Shown: positions 52,625 through 60,465 of the stretch, in pieces
Numbering within the stretch: the first letter of the stretch is position 1
Layout: each line of letters starts with the position of its first letter
From: Burkholderiales bacterium
GTDB taxonomy: Bacteria > Pseudomonadota > Gammaproteobacteria > Burkholderiales > Casimicrobiaceae
Length of the DNA stretch: 64,000 nt
Assembly: GCA_015075645.1 (NCBI GenBank)
Contig: JABTUF010000003.1
Coordinates: 496,001 to 560,000 of the forward strand
Direction of reading: 5' to 3'
Notes under the pieces: model-generated
Database searches by the model: none
What the model was told of the DNA's origin: nothing
Seen by the model: the letters and a program-made list of their open reading frames with translations, nothing else
Program-made: the position numbers and the translations under genes

Positions 52625-54070
52625 TCAGCGGCCGTAGCGGTCGTCGAACCGCTCGATGTCGTCCTCGCCCAGGTAGTCGCCGCACTGCACCTCGATCACC
52701 ACGAGCGGCGACTCGCCCTCGTTCTCGAGCCGGTGCATCGTCGATGCGGGCACGAACGTCGACTCGTTCGTCCCGACCTCGAAGCGTTCGTCGCCGCGCG
52801 TCACGCTCGCGCGTCCCTGCACGACGACCCAGTGCTCGGAACGGTGGCGGTGCCGCTGCAGCGAGAGCGCGTGGCCCGGCGACACCTCGATGCGCTTGAT
52901 CTTGAACTGCGGCGCGTCGAGCAGCACCGTGTAGGCCCCCCAGGGGCGCGCGACGGTGCGGTGGTTGCGCCACGCCTCGTGGCCGAGCGCCTTCAGCGCC
53001 GCGACGACCTCCTTCACGTCCTGCAGGTGATCGCGGTGCGCGACGAGCGTGGCATCGGCGGTGTCGACGATGACGAGGTCACGCACCCCGACGGTGGCGA
53101 CGACACGGTCCTCGGCGTGGACCATCGTGTCGCGCGTGCCGATCGCGACGCTCGTGCCCTGGCGCCGGTTGCCCTCGGCGTCGGCGGCGACCAGTTCGCC
53201 CACCGCCTGCCAGGAACCGATGTCGCTCCAGTCGAAGGCGCCGCGCACCGCGACGACGCCGTCGGCCTTCTCCATCACCGCGTAGTCGATCGAGCGCTCC
53301 GGCATCGCGTCGAACGCGGTCGGATCGAACGCGATCCGCCCCTGCCGCGCATCGGGCGGCAGGAGCGCGAAGGTCGCGCGCGCGGCGCGTTCGATGTCGG
53401 GCGCATGCGCCGCGAACGCGGCGAGGATCGACCTCGGGGTGAAGCAGAACATGCCCGAGTTCCACAGGTGCCGACCCGACACCGCGTAACGCTCCGCGGT
53501 CGCGCGCGGCGGCTTCTCGACGAAACGCTCGACGGCGACCACGCCCGGATGCTCCGCGTCGAGCGGCGCGCCGCATTCGAGGTAGCCGTAGCCGGTCTCG
53601 GGGCGCGTGGGCGCCACGCCGAAGGTGACCAGCCGTCCGCGGGCGGCCCACAGCCGCGCGCGCTCGACCGCCGCGACGAACGCCGCGACGTCGTGGATCA
53701 GGTGATCCGCGGGCAGCACGATGAGCGGGACGTCGTCGCCGACGTGCCGGGAGGCCCACAGCGCGGAGAGCGCGATCGCGGGCGCGGTGTTGCGGCCGAA
53801 CGGCTCGAGCAGGAACACGGCGCGCTCGCGCGCGTGGGCGGGCAGGTCCGCGAACGCGTCGCGCGTCGCGAAGTAGTGCTCGTCGCGCGTGACCGTCACG
53901 AGCGGACCGGCCCCGGGGACTGCCAGCGCCCGCGCGGCGGTGCGCCCGATCAGCGTCCCCCCTTGCGGCAGGTGCATCAGCGGCTTGGGCGCGGCGTCGC
54001 GGGACAGCGGCCAGAGCCGAGTCCCGGCACCGCCGGAGAGGATCAGGGGAACGACGGTCGGAATGGTCAT
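52625..54070 (-). CDS. manC: Mannose-1-phosphate guanylyltransferase / mannose-6-phosphate isomerase
   Basis: A 481-residue bifunctional enzyme supplying GDP-mannose for surface polysaccharides. The nucleotidyltransferase domain starts TVVPLILSGGAGTRLWPLSRD, with FLLEPFGRNTAPAIALSAL and FVEKPP; the C-terminal cupin (about 345-481) has the PMI II blocks RPWGAYTVLL, RIEVSPGHALSLQRHRHR, EHWVVVQGRA and GEDDIERFDDRYGR. Divergent from the Fis-type HTH gene. The other GDP-mannose or alginate/colanic genes are not in the window. Confidence 0.97.
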   Translation of the reverse strand: MTIPTVVPLILSGGAGTRLWPLSRDAAPKPLMHLPQGGTLIGRTAARALAVPGAGPLVTVTRDEHYFATRDAFADLPAHARERAVFLLEPFGRNTAPAIALSALWASRHVGDDVPLIVLPADHLIHDVAAFVAAVERARLWAARGRLVTFGVAPTRPETGYGYLECGAPLDAEHPGVVAVERFVEKPPRATAERYAVSGRHLWNSGMFCFTPRSILAAFAAHAPDIERAARATFALLPPDARQGRIAFDPTAFDAMPERSIDYAVMEKADGVVAVRGAFDWSDIGSWQAVGELVAADAEGNRRQGTSVAIGTRDTMVHAEDRVVATVGVRDLVIVDTADATLVAHRDHLQDVKEVVAALKALGHEAWRNHRTVARPWGAYTVLLDAPQFKIKRIEVSPGHALSLQRHRHRSEHWVVVQGRASVTRGDERFEVGTNESTFVPASTMHRLENEGESPLVVIEVQCGDYLGEDDIERFDDRYGR

Positions 54071-54248
54071 CGGACGGCGCGCGGCTGGGCGCTACTCTAC
54101 CAAGCGGGCACTGCAGGCCCCGCGGGCCTTGATCGCCGAGGCGCATTGTAGGACGCTCTCCGACAGGGATATCGTCGCCGGGCCGATCCGGGCGATGCTT
54201 CGCGCCCCCTACGATCGGCCCTTGCGCCTGTTGCCGCCCGAGGTTTCG

Positions 54249-54563
54249 ATGCACCCGATGGCCGAACTCCTGTCCCTGCCCGACGTGCGCGACGTTGCCG
54301 CGCGACCGCCCAACGTCGTCGACCTCGGCGCCCGTGCGCGCGGGCGCGTGCCTTCGTCGTCCGCCGCGGCGATGGACGGCCGCATCGAGTTCGAGATCGG
54401 CACCCCGCTCGCCGATCTCGAACGGCGCGCGCTGCTCGCCACGCTCGACTTCTGCGACGGCAACAAGAAGCGGTGCGCGGAATTGTGCGGCGTGAGCCTC
54501 AAGACGCTGTACAACCGTCTCGCGGCCTACCGGAAGGCGGACGCGGACGGGATCGCGCGATGA
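54249..54563 (+). CDS. Orphan Fis-type helix-turn-helix protein
   Basis: 104 residues from ATG 54249 with a GAGG Shine-Dalgarno. The N-terminal half is variable and low in features (MAELLSLPDVRDVAAR). The C-terminal half is the DNA-binding domain of NtrC-class activators/Fis: LADLERRALLATLDFCDGNK then KRCAELCGVSLKTLYNRLAAY. Neither receiver nor AAA+ domain is present. It may be a stand-alone regulator or modulator, 31 bp upstream of the NarL-type response regulator and on the same strand, so probably co-transcribed. Confidence 0.8.
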   Translation: MHPMAELLSLPDVRDVAARPPNVVDLGARARGRVPSSSAAAMDGRIEFEIGTPLADLERRALLATLDFCDGNKKRCAELCGVSLKTLYNRLAAYRKADADGIAR

Positions 54564-54594
54564 GCGCGGCGCGAAACCCTCGGACGGGCGGGCG

Positions 54595-55227
54595 ATGATC
54601 CGCATCCTGATCGCCGACGACCACGCGATCGTGCGCGCGGGGTTGCGGCAGTTCATCGCCGACCAGGCCGACATGTCGGTCGCGGGCGAAGCCGCCACCG
54701 GCGCCGAGACGGTGTCGCTCGTCCGCGCCGAGCCCTACGACGTCGTGCTCCTCGACATCTCGATGCCCGACCGCAACGGCGTCGACACGCTGAAGCAGTT
54801 GAAGCAGATCCGGCCGGAGATGCCGGTGCTGATGCTCTCGGCGCACGCCGAGGAGCAGTACGCGGTGAACCTGTTGCGCGCCGGTGCGGCCGGCTACGTC
54901 GGCAAGGACTCGGCCTCCGCGCAGCTCGTCTCGGCGATCCGCACCGTCGCGCACGGGCGCAAGTACGTGAGCCAGGACCTCGCGCAGCAGCTCGCCGACG
55001 GCCTCGCCGGCGACGGCGACGAGCCGCTGCACGCGCGATTGTCGCAGCGCGAGTTCCAGATCTTCTGCAAGCTCGCGGCCGGCATGCCGGTGTCGAAGAT
55101 CGCGAAGGAACTGTTCCTGTCGGTGAAGACGGTGTCGACCTACCGGTCGCGGGTGCTCGAGAAGATGGGCATGAAGACCAACGCGGACCTCACCTACTAC
55201 GCCATCAAGAACACGCTGATCGAGTGA
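54595..55227 (+). CDS. NarL/LuxR-type response regulator
   Basis: 210 residues. The receiver domain has ADDH (8-10 acidic pair) and phospho-acceptor Asp-54 in VVLLDISMPDRNG, then AGAAGYVGKDS with the conserved Lys. The C-terminal LuxR HTH (about 145-205) is LSQREFQIFCKLAAGMPVSK then IAKELFLSVKTVSTYRSRVL. It is followed by a second receiver protein and, on the opposite strand, a CHASE3 histidine kinase of the NarX class, its likely partner. The ATG at 54595 follows the Fis-type gene by 31 bp. Confidence 0.94.
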   Translation: MIRILIADDHAIVRAGLRQFIADQADMSVAGEAATGAETVSLVRAEPYDVVLLDISMPDRNGVDTLKQLKQIRPEMPVLMLSAHAEEQYAVNLLRAGAAGYVGKDSASAQLVSAIRTVAHGRKYVSQDLAQQLADGLAGDGDEPLHARLSQREFQIFCKLAAGMPVSKIAKELFLSVKTVSTYRSRVLEKMGMKTNADLTYYAIKNTLIE

Positions 55228-55301
55228 CCGGACTCCGGTGCCCGGGGCGCCGCGTCGAGGGCGCGCCGGCGCGCCGTTCCTCTTCCGCGCGTCCGCGCCC
55301 C

Positions 55302-55700
55302 GTGAACGACACCGCACGCCTCCGTGTCTTCGTCGTCGAGGACAATCCGCTGATTCGCGAACGGCTGGTCGAGTCGCTGACCGCCACCGGGCGCATCGAC
55401 GTCGTCGGGCAGGCCGACACCGAGTACGAGGCGGTCGAGGCGCTCGGCAACACGCCGTGGGACGCGCTGGTGCTCGACCTGCAGTTGCGCCACGGAACCG
55501 GTTTCGGCGTGCTGCGCGCGATCGGCCGGTCGCGTCCCGAGGGCGCGAAGATCGTCGTGCTCACGACCTACGCGATTCCGATGCTGCGCGACCGGAGCCT
55601 CGCGCTCGGCGCCGACGCGTTCATGGACAAGGCCTACGAGTACGATCGCGCGGTGGACTACCTCGTCGACTTCGCGCAGGCGCGTCCCGCAGCCTCCTGA
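55302..55700 (+). CDS. Single-domain response regulator (receiver only)
   Basis: 132 residues, only a receiver domain: VFVVEDNPLIRERLVESL, phospho-acceptor Asp-59 in WDALVLDLQLRHGTGFGV, TTYA and MDKAY with the conserved Lys. No output domain, so it may act as a phosphate sink or protein-interaction switch with the neighbouring kinase. Start is uncertain: GTG 55302 gives a normal receiver N-terminus; GTG 55224 overlaps the NarL-type stop (GTGA) and would add 26 Arg/Ser/Pro-rich residues. The kinase gene runs convergently and ends 11 bp away. Confidence 0.8.
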   Translation: MNDTARLRVFVVEDNPLIRERLVESLTATGRIDVVGQADTEYEAVEALGNTPWDALVLDLQLRHGTGFGVLRAIGRSRPEGAKIVVLTTYAIPMLRDRSLALGADAFMDKAYEYDRAVDYLVDFAQARPAAS

Positions 55701-55711
55701 CGCGGCGCGGT

Positions 55712-57079
55712 TCAGCCGCTCGCGACCGGGAGGTGGACTTCGAGCGTCGTGCCCGCGCCGGGCGCGCCCTCGATGCGGAACTCGCCGTTCAGCGCCCGCA
55801 CGCGCTGGCGCATGCCGGCGATCCCGTGCGACAGCCGGCTCGCGGAGACGCTCTGCGGCAGGCCCACGCCGTCGTCGCGGAACGAGAGCGACATGCGGCC
55901 GGCCGAGCGCACGAGGTCCACCGTCACCTGGTTCGCCTTCGCGTAGCGGACCACGTTGGTCATCGCCTCCTGCACGATGCGGTAGATCGCGATCGACACC
56001 TCGGGCGGCAGGTCGCCGTCGCCCTCGTCGAGGTTGAGCGTGCACCCGAGACCGGCGCGCTCGCAGGTACCGCGCACGAGCCAGTCGAGCGCGGCGGCGA
56101 GTCCGAGGTTGTCGAGCAGCGTCGGGCGCAGGTCCTCGATGATCCGGCGCTTGACCGTGATCCCCTCGTCGAGCGACTTGAGCGCGCGGGCGAGCCGCGC
56201 GGCGGCCTCGGGGTTCGACTCGCCGATCCGTTTCATCGCCGCGGTCATGTCCATCTTCGTGCTGACCAGGATGCCGCCCATCTCGTCGTGCAGGTCGCGC
56301 GCGATCCGCGCCTTCTCGTCCTCGCGCACCGTCTGCAGGTAGTTGGAGAGTTCGGAGAGCTCGGCGGTGCGGTCGTCGACGATGCCCGCGAGGCGCGACT
56401 GCTCCTCGGCGCGGCGCGCGATCTCCGCGTCGCGGCGCTTCTGGTCGCGGCGGAACAGCATCCAGACGGTGGCGAGCAGCAGGATCGCGAGCACCGTCAT
56501 CACCTGCAGGCCGACGCGGAGCAGTTCGAGGTCCCGCGACCAGCGCGCCGCGCCCTCGGTCCAGATGTCGCGCTGCTGGCGGCTCATCAGAGCGACCTGC
56601 GCCCGGATGTCGTCCATCGAGCGCTTGCCGACGCCGGTGTTGATGAGTTCGGACGCCGCGACCGGTCCTCCGCGTTCGTACAGCGCGAGCGTCGCCTCGA
56701 TGTCCGAGATCTTGCGGCCGATCAGGTTGTTGAGACGCGCCGCCGACTGCGACAGCTCGGGCGAGCCGATCGCCGCGACCAGTTCGCGCAGGCGGTCGTG
56801 CGTCTTCTCGATCTGCGGGAGCGCGTCGCGGTAGGGCTGCAGGTAGCTGTCGTTGCCGGTCAGGAGGAAGCCGCGCTGGCCGGTCTCGGCATCGACGATG
56901 TGCGCCTGGATCTCGTTGATCGTCGCCTGGAGTTCGAGTGCGGTCGCCACGCGCTGCGTCGCCGATTCGAGCCGCTGGTAGCCCAGTTCCGCGAACACGA
57001 GCAGGGCGAGCGCGGAAAGGATGCCGAGCGTGAGCGGCAGGGCGATCAGCATCGGCATGCGTCGGGCGCGCGCGGCCAT
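55712..57079 (-). CDS. CHASE3-domain histidine kinase (HisKA_3/NarX class)
   Basis: 455 residues. TM1 (about 9-32) and TM2 (about 190-209) flank a CHASE3 periplasmic sensor with QAHIVDAETGQRGFLLTGND. The cytosolic part has a coiled coil (about 212-250), a HisKA_3 domain with phospho-acceptor His-264 in RIARDLHDEMGG, and a HATPase with EAMTNVVRYAKA (N box), DDGVGLP and HGIAGMRQRV. This type phosphorylates NarL/LuxR regulators, and such a regulator is encoded convergently 0.5 kb away. A TATAGT -10 ends 6 bp before the ATG, which predicts a leaderless transcript. The signal is unknown. Confidence 0.93.
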   Translation of the reverse strand: MAARARRMPMLIALPLTLGILSALALLVFAELGYQRLESATQRVATALELQATINEIQAHIVDAETGQRGFLLTGNDSYLQPYRDALPQIEKTHDRLRELVAAIGSPELSQSAARLNNLIGRKISDIEATLALYERGGPVAASELINTGVGKRSMDDIRAQVALMSRQQRDIWTEGAARWSRDLELLRVGLQVMTVLAILLLATVWMLFRRDQKRRDAEIARRAEEQSRLAGIVDDRTAELSELSNYLQTVREDEKARIARDLHDEMGGILVSTKMDMTAAMKRIGESNPEAAARLARALKSLDEGITVKRRIIEDLRPTLLDNLGLAAALDWLVRGTCERAGLGCTLNLDEGDGDLPPEVSIAIYRIVQEAMTNVVRYAKANQVTVDLVRSAGRMSLSFRDDGVGLPQSVSASRLSHGIAGMRQRVRALNGEFRIEGAPGAGTTLEVHLPVASG

Positions 57080-57085
57080 GGGGCG

Positions 57086-57091
57086 ACTATA
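57086..57091 (-). promoter_or_regulatory. -10 box of the CHASE3 kinase gene
   Basis: TATAGT on the minus strand with 6 bp between it and the ATG at 57079; predicted transcription start coincides with the start codon. Confidence 0.5.
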
Positions 57092-57145
57092 CCGCGCGTG
57101 TCCGACGGACGAACGCCGTCGGTGCGCGGCGCCCGAACCGGACGC

Positions 57146-57742
57146 TCAGCCCGCCGCGGACTGCGAACGGATGAGCTTGTCGACCGGGAAGCCGAGCGCG
57201 CGCGCCTTCGCGACGAGCCGCTCGACCACCACGGTCTCGAGGACCGGATGGCGCGCGAGGATCCACAGCGCGTCGCGCGCTGGCGCGCCGACGAGCGCGT
57301 ACGAGTAGTCGGGCGCGAGATCGAGGATCCAGTAGTCGGACCACGCGAACGGCCACCACGCGAGCGCGAGCGGCAGGAATCGGATCTCCATCTTCGCGTT
57401 GGTCGCCGTGTCCTGGATGCGCACGATGCCGGCGTCGGTTTCCCACGAACCGTCGGCGCGCCGGCAACGCGTCTCGATGTCGAAGGTCGTCATGCCGCGG
57501 CGCACGAACGCGGTGGTGACGTCGGCGACGCAGCGCTCCTCCATCTTGTAGGGCAGCCGCGCGATCTCGTGCCAGACGCCGGCGTAGCGCTCGGCGTCGA
57601 CGCGGCGCACGGTCTCGAGCGGCTGGGCGCGCGCCGGCGCGATGGTCGGCGCGAGGACGGCGAGCGCGGCGACGGCGGCGAGCGTGAGCCGCGGCGTCCG
57701 TCGGAGCGGCGCGGCGAACTTCCGAAGCCAGGTCGCTTGCAT
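57146..57742 (-). CDS. Lipocalin family protein (Blc-like)
   Basis: 198 residues with an N-terminal signal-like segment (LTLAAVAALAVLAPTIAPARA) that ends at a standard signal peptidase I site, not a lipobox. The lipocalin signature is RYAGVWHEIARLPYK, followed by MEIRFLPLALAWWPFAWSDYW and YSYALVGAPARDALWILAR, as in bacterial Blc. Likely periplasmic and able to carry lipids or other hydrophobic ligands. Between the histidine kinase and ssrA, on the minus strand. Confidence 0.93.
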   Translation of the reverse strand: MQATWLRKFAAPLRRTPRLTLAAVAALAVLAPTIAPARAQPLETVRRVDAERYAGVWHEIARLPYKMEERCVADVTTAFVRRGMTTFDIETRCRRADGSWETDAGIVRIQDTATNAKMEIRFLPLALAWWPFAWSDYWILDLAPDYSYALVGAPARDALWILARHPVLETVVVERLVAKARALGFPVDKLIRSQSAAG

Positions 57743-57813
57743 CGGAGCCCCTCCTGCCCCATATCGGGGAGGTGGTCATCGGCGCGGGAAGGAAGAGGTG
57801 CGCAGGCCGATGC

Positions 57814-57819
57814 TACAAT
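57814..57819 (+). promoter_or_regulatory. Extended -10 of ssrA
   Basis: TGC-TACAAT, about 62 bp upstream of the mature tmRNA 5' end, allowing a precursor leader for RNase P processing. No -35 seen. Confidence 0.55.
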
Positions 57820-57881
57820 GAATCTCTCGGCGCCGCGGCATCGCACACGCAGTGCGGGCCGCCGACGTCCGCCCGATCACC

Positions 57882-58257
57882 GGGGGTGACCTGGTCTCGA
57901 CGGGGGCATCGAAACAGCGCGGGGCATGCCGAGGCGTTCGTCCTCGTAAAAAACGGGCACTCGCAAACTTAACTGCGAACGACGAAACCTACGCTCTGGC
58001 GGCCTAAACCCGCCGGACCTCGCTCCGGGCAGCGTCCGGCCCGGGCGGTGAGCGGGTAACCGCGAGCCGCAGCGAGGACATTCTGGACGATCGCGCCCGG
58101 CCGGGTCACTTGGTCGAGGCGTCAAATCAAGGTGACTGGCTCCCCCGCAGCCTGCCGGCCGGCGGCGAGGGGGCGAGATCCAATCGACACGGCTAAGCAT
58201 GTAGTCCCGACTGCGTAGGGTCTTCGGACGGCGGTTCGATTCCGCCCACCTCCACCA
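57882..58257 (+). ncRNA. ssrA: tmRNA (transfer-messenger RNA)
   Basis: 376 nt with encoded CCA. The 5' GGGGGTG pairs with 3' CACCTCC (one G-U), then discriminator A. Conserved ends are TGGTCTCGACGGGG and GGTTCGATTCCGCC (T arm). The tag ORF ends at TAA 58005-58007 and reads ANDETYALAA from GCG 57975; four in-frame codons upstream is GCA AAC TTA ACT, so a longer tag is possible. One-piece molecule. With SmpB it frees stalled ribosomes; smpB is not in the window. The 3' end borders the accessory region. Confidence 0.97.
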
Positions 58258-58266
58258 ATCCGCAAG

Positions 58267-58296
58267 ATCCCGGTCCTCACAGGCCGGGATTTTTTT
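58267..58296 (+). terminator. Rho-independent terminator of ssrA
   Basis: Stem ATCCCGG/CCGGGAT with a 10-nt loop and a run of seven Ts, starting 10 bp after the tmRNA CCA end. Confidence 0.9.
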
Positions 58297-58389
58297 CGCC
58301 TGGATTTTGGCGCTGGCGCGAGCATCGCGCCCACCGCCTTGCGATTGACCGCGCTCCCGCGTCGCCGGCCAGGAACGCGGATGGAGGGC

Positions 58390-58418
58390 TTGTCAGGACA
58401 ATGTCCGGACACTAGAAT
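58390..58418 (+). promoter_or_regulatory. Promoter/operator of the DUF1778-GNAT module
   Basis: TTGTCA (58390-58395), 17-bp spacer, TAGAAT (58413-58418): 5 of 6 matches in each box. The spacer contains the perfect palindrome GGACA-A-TGTCC (58396-58406), well placed for autorepression. Confidence 0.7.
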
Positions 58419-58448
58419 GGCGCCGTGGACGATCGAACGAGGTACGCC

Positions 58449-58727
58449 GTGAGCGCCGAGAATCTCTCCAAGACCGAACGCATCGACGTCCGCGCCAGCA
58501 GCCCGGTCAAGCGTCTGCTGCAGGAAGCGGCGCGCGCCAGCCACAAGAACGTCAGCGAGTTCCTCCTCGACGCGGGCGTGACGGCGGCCGCGCAGACGTT
58601 GGCCGATCGCCATCAGTTCGTGCTGAGCGAGGCGCAGTGGCGGGCGTTCCAGGAGGCGCTGGACCGTCCGGTGCAAGCCAAGCCGCGCTTGAAGAAGCTG
58701 CTGCGCGAGCCCGGGGCGTTGGGTTGA
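58449..58727 (+). CDS. DUF1778/TacA-type antitoxin
   Basis: 92 residues from a GTG at 58449 with GAGG 8 bp upstream; the GTG at 58425 coincides with the predicted transcription start and is less likely. The N-terminal ribbon-helix-helix is KTERIDVRASSPVKRLLQEAA, then NVSEFLLDAGVTAAAQTL. The C-terminal tail (LSEAQWRAFQEALDRPVQAKPRLKKLL) should wrap around the GNAT toxin. Type II antitoxin of the TacA/AtaR kind. The stop overlaps the toxin start (TTGA). Confidence 0.9.
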   Translation: MSAENLSKTERIDVRASSPVKRLLQEAARASHKNVSEFLLDAGVTAAAQTLADRHQFVLSEAQWRAFQEALDRPVQAKPRLKKLLREPGALG

Positions 58728-59224
58728 GCGGCGGCTACACATCCGTTCGCAAGCTCGCGACAACCGATCGCGTTGACGCCTTCGATTGCGGCCAGCCCGC
58801 ACTGAACCAGTTCCTGCAACGCTACGCGCTCGTCAACCAGAAGGCCAACAGTGCGCAAACCTACGTCTGCTGTTTTGGGGACACGGTGGTCGGCTTCTAC
58901 AGTCTCGCCGTCGGCAGCGTCGATCCGCAAGCCTCGCCGTCGAGAGTGACGAAGGGCCTGGCGCGACACCCGGTGCCGGTGATGATCCTGGCGCGCCTCG
59001 CGGTGGACAAGGAACACCAAGGCAATGGCCTGGGCAAGGCCTTGCTCAAGGATGCGCTGCTGCGCACGGCGCAGGCGGCCGACATCGCCGGCATCCGCTG
59101 CCTGCTGGTGCACGCCAAGGACGATGCTGCGCGCCGGTGGTACGAGTCGTGGGAGTTTGAACCCAGCCCGACCGGCCCGTATCACCTGTTCCTGATGCTC
59201 AAGGACCTCAAGAGTTTGCTTTAA
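58724..59224 (+). CDS. GNAT-family acetyltransferase toxin (TacT/AtaT type)
   Basis: 166 residues from a TTG at 58724 that overlaps the antitoxin stop by 4 bp, so translation is coupled. The start LSGGYTSVRKLATTDRVDAF with FDCGQPALNQFL matches TacT-type toxins. Acetyl-CoA binding loop: KEHQGNGLGKALLKDAL; core VMILARLAVD and the WYESWEFEPSP end. Such toxins acetylate aminoacyl-tRNAs and stop translation. Immediate downstream sequence is lower in GC and non-coding for 285 bp. Confidence 0.9.
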   Translation: MSGGYTSVRKLATTDRVDAFDCGQPALNQFLQRYALVNQKANSAQTYVCCFGDTVVGFYSLAVGSVDPQASPSRVTKGLARHPVPVMILARLAVDKEHQGNGLGKALLKDALLRTAQAADIAGIRCLLVHAKDDAARRWYESWEFEPSPTGPYHLFLMLKDLKSLL

Positions 59225-59509
59225 GCGTCGCGGGCAATGGCTTTCGATTCGGCAAATGTATGCCCGACGCTTGCCGCGCAGCGCAGGAGAACCGCTCGCG
59301 CTAGGGTAAGGGTGTAGCAGTTGCGGTTGGGAAGGGCGAAGAGAGCCGGAATTGCCAAGTTACGTTTGAGTCTACTCAATAAGGTCCTGGTGCAGCGCGA
59401 GCGAAAACAGGTGCTGGCGTGACAATGCGGTTACCGTGTGGGCAACAATTGCGACAAACGATCCTAATTTTGCGACAATGTCGCCATCGAATCGAGTCGG
59501 GAGGTTCCC
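59225..59509. other. 285-bp spacer between the two TA modules
   Basis: Lower GC than the rest of the window, no ORF with coding character. Its right end (59449-59484) carries the operator-like repeats of the second module. Confidence 0.5.
59449..59484 (+). promoter_or_regulatory. Operator region of the ParD-ParE module
   Basis: Direct repeat TTGCGACAA at 59449-59457 and 59470-59478, 21 bp apart (two helical turns). The second copy extends into the perfect palindrome GCGACA-A-TGTCGC (59472-59484). It lies 26 bp upstream of the antitoxin ATG. Confidence 0.6.
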
Positions 59510-59779
59510 ATGTCCGAACGCATCAACGCCCGCCTGTCCCGGCCCTTGGCCGAGTTCGTGGATCGAATGGTCGGCGAGGCGGGTCTTTACGAAACGCCCA
59601 GCGAGTACGTCCGCGACCTGATTCGCCGCGACATGGAGCGGCGCGACGGCCAGTTCTTGCAGGACGCCATCCTCACCGGTTACCGCGACTTGGCTGCGGG
59701 TCGCATCTTCGCGTCCACCGGCGACTTCAAGGCCGACATGGCGGCGCTCGACCGCAAGGAAGCCGATGGCTGGCAATGA
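59510..59779 (+). CDS. ParD-type antitoxin
   Basis: 89 residues, GGGAGG Shine-Dalgarno. The ribbon-helix-helix is ERINARLSRPLAEFVDRMV, then LYETPSEYVRDLIRRDMER, typical of ParD/CC2985-like antitoxins, with a C-terminal helix that neutralises the toxin (FASTGDFKADMAALDRKEA). The toxin gene begins 14 bp before its stop. Upstream repeats probably mediate autoregulation. Confidence 0.92.
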   Translation: MSERINARLSRPLAEFVDRMVGEAGLYETPSEYVRDLIRRDMERRDGQFLQDAILTGYRDLAAGRIFASTGDFKADMAALDRKEADGWQ

Positions 59780-60134
59780 CGCACCGTCGCCCGCCACGTT
59801 CCACCTGACCCGGAATGCGGCACTGGATCTGCGCCGCATCCACGCGCGCTCACGCCGAGAATGGGGCGACGACGTCGCTGATCGCTACCTCGCCGACCTG
59901 TACGCAACAATGGCCGACGCCGCCGTCAACCCGGAAAAGGGCCGTCTGCGGCAGCACCGCTCGACACCATTTTTGATGGTTTCAGCTCGGCAGCACTACG
60001 TAATCTACGACCTCGTGCCGGAAGGTGTCGCGGTGCTGACGATTCAGCATCAGGTGCGCGACATCGAAACCCTGATCGCCGAACTGACCCCGGCCTTCCA
60101 CGCTGAAGTAGAACGGTTGAAGCGGAAAGCCTGA
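59766..60134 (+). CDS. ParE/RelE-family toxin
   Basis: 122 residues from ATG 59766. The ParE fold is visible: FHLTRNAALDLRRIHARSRR, WGDDVADRYLADLYATM, then HRSTPFLMVSARQHYVIYDL and IQHQVRDIETLI. It may poison gyrase (ParE) or cleave mRNA (RelE); the sequence does not decide. The 14-bp overlap with parD indicates coupling. GC is a little below the core genes, consistent with acquisition. Confidence 0.92.
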   Translation: MAGNDAPSPATFHLTRNAALDLRRIHARSRREWGDDVADRYLADLYATMADAAVNPEKGRLRQHRSTPFLMVSARQHYVIYDLVPEGVAVLTIQHQVRDIETLIAELTPAFHAEVERLKRKA

Positions 60135-60249
60135 TCGCGGCCCCGCCCATTGCCGCTCACGCCCGCTGCATTGCTATTCAAGCGACAGAGACGGAATTGA
60201 ACCGGGGTCCGTCCGCCACCATATACAAGGGCTCGGGTTTTCTCCGAGC

Positions 60250-60374
60250 GATCGGCATATTGGAGCCAATCGGTGATCGGCATATGGGCACCAGGGCGTG
60301 GTCGGCATAAAGGAGCCACGGCGCGATCGCCGTAATGGAGCCAGTCGCTGATCGGCATATAGGAGCCAGTTGAG
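60250..60374. repeat. Five 25-bp tandem repeats (IS21-type end)
   Basis: Five contiguous units at 60250, 60275, 60300, 60325 and 60350, each close to GATCGGCATAtaGGAGCCA plus six variable bases. IS21-family elements carry multiple repeats at their ends as transposase-binding sites, and an istA-like ORF begins 92 bp downstream, so this is likely the left end of an IS21-type element. Confidence 0.7.
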
Positions 60375-60465
60375 GGAATGACGGACGTCTCGAACTGATT
60401 CGTGCCACCGGTACGCTCCCGGACTTTTGTCCGAGGGGGTCGCGGTGGGGCGCAGGAGAATCGAG

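Noticed and set aside
60190..60209. Sequence similar to the tmRNA T arm (16 of 20 matches) as a possible att copy of ssrA
   Set aside because: It is in inverted orientation relative to ssrA, whereas island att sites are direct repeats, and the following bases do not match the acceptor stem.
60250..60374. CRISPR array
   Set aside because: Units are contiguous 25-bp tandem repeats with no spacers between them.
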